Below, one piece after another: positions 63,606 through 64,000 of a stretch of 64,000 bases of DNA. The notes below the pieces were generated by a model. That model was not told where the DNA came from and did not search any database. It saw only the letters and a list, made by a program, of their open reading frames with translations. Source of the DNA: Streptomyces sp. NBC_00358 (GTDB lineage Bacteria > Actinomycetota > Actinomycetes > Streptomycetales > Streptomycetaceae). Made by a program: the position numbers and the translations under genes. The stretch spans positions 4,030,001-4,094,000 of the forward strand of contig NZ_CP107976.1 of NCBI RefSeq assembly GCF_036099295.1, read 5' to 3'. Numbering within the stretch: the stretch's first letter is position 1; each line of letters starts with the position of its first letter.

Positions 63606-64000
63606 CGGTCCTCCCCACCGGGGGTGGAGTCCGCCTCGGGAGCGGTGGATTCGTTCCCGGGGGCGGTGGATTCGTTCCCGGGAGCGGTGGATTCGTTCCC
63701 GGGGGCGGCCGTAGCCGCTTCGGACGCGGCCGGCTGCTCAGTGGGTGACGCCGGTGACTGCTCCGTGGCGGACGCCGGTGGCTTCACCAGGCCGCTCTGG
63801 AGCGCGGCGGCCGACGGGCGCGGCGCGTCGGACCCGTACCGCTCCCCCAGCGATTCCCGGGCGATCTTCTCCTGGAGCTTGAGGATGCCCTGGAGCAGAG
63901 CCTCGGGGCGGGGCGGGCAGCCGGGGACGTAGACGTCGACGGGGATGATCTGGTCGACGCCCTTGGTGACCGAGTAGGAGTCCCAGTAGGGGCCGCCGCA
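63602..64000 (-). CDS. nuoB: NADH-quinone oxidoreductase subunit B, C-terminal part (gene continues past window)
   Basis: The last 132 residues are visible. The core CGGPYWDSYSVTKGVDQIIP and VDVYVPGCPPRPEALLQGIL contains two of the cysteines that bind cluster N2. After KLQEKIARESLGERYGSDAP the chain becomes a low-complexity tail with three GNESTAP repeats. The 5' end lies outside the window. Confidence 0.93.
   Translation of the reverse strand, partial: CGGPYWDSYSVTKGVDQIIPVDVYVPGCPPRPEALLQGILKLQEKIARESLGERYGSDAPRPSAAALQSGLVKPPASATEQSPASPTEQPAASEAATAAPGNESTAPGNESTAPGNESTAPEADSTPGGEDR
63642..63704. repeat. Three tandem 21-bp repeats in the nuoB tail
   Basis: Copies at 63642, 63663 and 63684 differ at only one base (the 21st, in the middle copy). 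They encode GNESTAP in frame and may vary in number between strains. Confidence 0.9.

Overview
The window is chromosomal DNA from a high-GC filamentous actinomycete, almost certainly Streptomyces. Supports are very high third-position GC, frequent GTG and TTG starts, 4-bp ATGA/GTGA gene overlaps, a whiJ/scr-type regulator cluster, a 1161-residue RpoB, a 1299-residue RpoC, and a gene order (tuf-fusA-rpsG-rpsL ... rpoC-rpoB-rplL-rplJ ... rplA-rplK-nusG-secE-tRNA-Trp ... aspC-add-murB ... rpmG ... htpX ... partial nuo cluster) that I recall from Streptomyces chromosomes.

Layout. 1-5.9 kb is accessory: the 5' part of an RHS/YD-repeat toxin with a WXG-like N-terminus, a SUKH-3 immunity protein, a DUF397 protein, an XRE/DUF5753 regulator, a divergent HATPase, a winged-helix protein and a Uma2-type nuclease. 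6-11.8 kb holds a DUF1963-like gene and the str operon rpsL-rpsG-fusA-tuf (minus strand), with terminators and promoters. 12-19 kb is a plus-strand island between rpsL and rpoC: a Crp/Fnr regulator, then a class III cyclase-like protein, a P-loop-like/helical-repeat protein, an SPFH protein and an M48 protease. 19-33.6 kb holds rpoC, rpoB, rplL, rplJ, two lipoproteins, rplA, rplK, nusG, secE and tRNA-Trp.

33.8-44.5 kb contains aspC, an adenosine deaminase, a TetR/NAD(P)-binding protein pair with two operators, murB, a TetR/MFS pair with operators, two MaoC-fold dehydratase subunits, rpmG (L33), tRNA-Met and tRNA-Thr, and a cytosine-deaminase-like protein that has lost most catalytic residues. 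44.8-54.2 kb contains a third lipoprotein (without a canonical start codon), a second NAD(P)-binding protein, a small zinc-ribbon protein, a TagF-like glycerophosphotransferase, tRNA-Tyr, a YajQ protein, a GlsB-type membrane protein, an APC permease, a SUKH protein, yccF and htpX. 54.5-64 kb is a tightly overlapping complex-I-like operon in the order (nuoB)-C-H-I-J-K-L-M-N, with no nuoD, E, F or G between C and H.

The most promising undescribed system is the 12.86-18.97 kb island. Its first protein ends, and its second protein begins, with the same glycine-rich motif (about 25 residues, 38 of 42 identical bases). That is the arrangement of amyloid-signalling receptor/effector pairs. It is followed by a membrane-scaffold-type SPFH protein and a membrane metalloprotease, which suggests a membrane-linked signalling or defence cassette set inside the core transcription/translation gene cluster.
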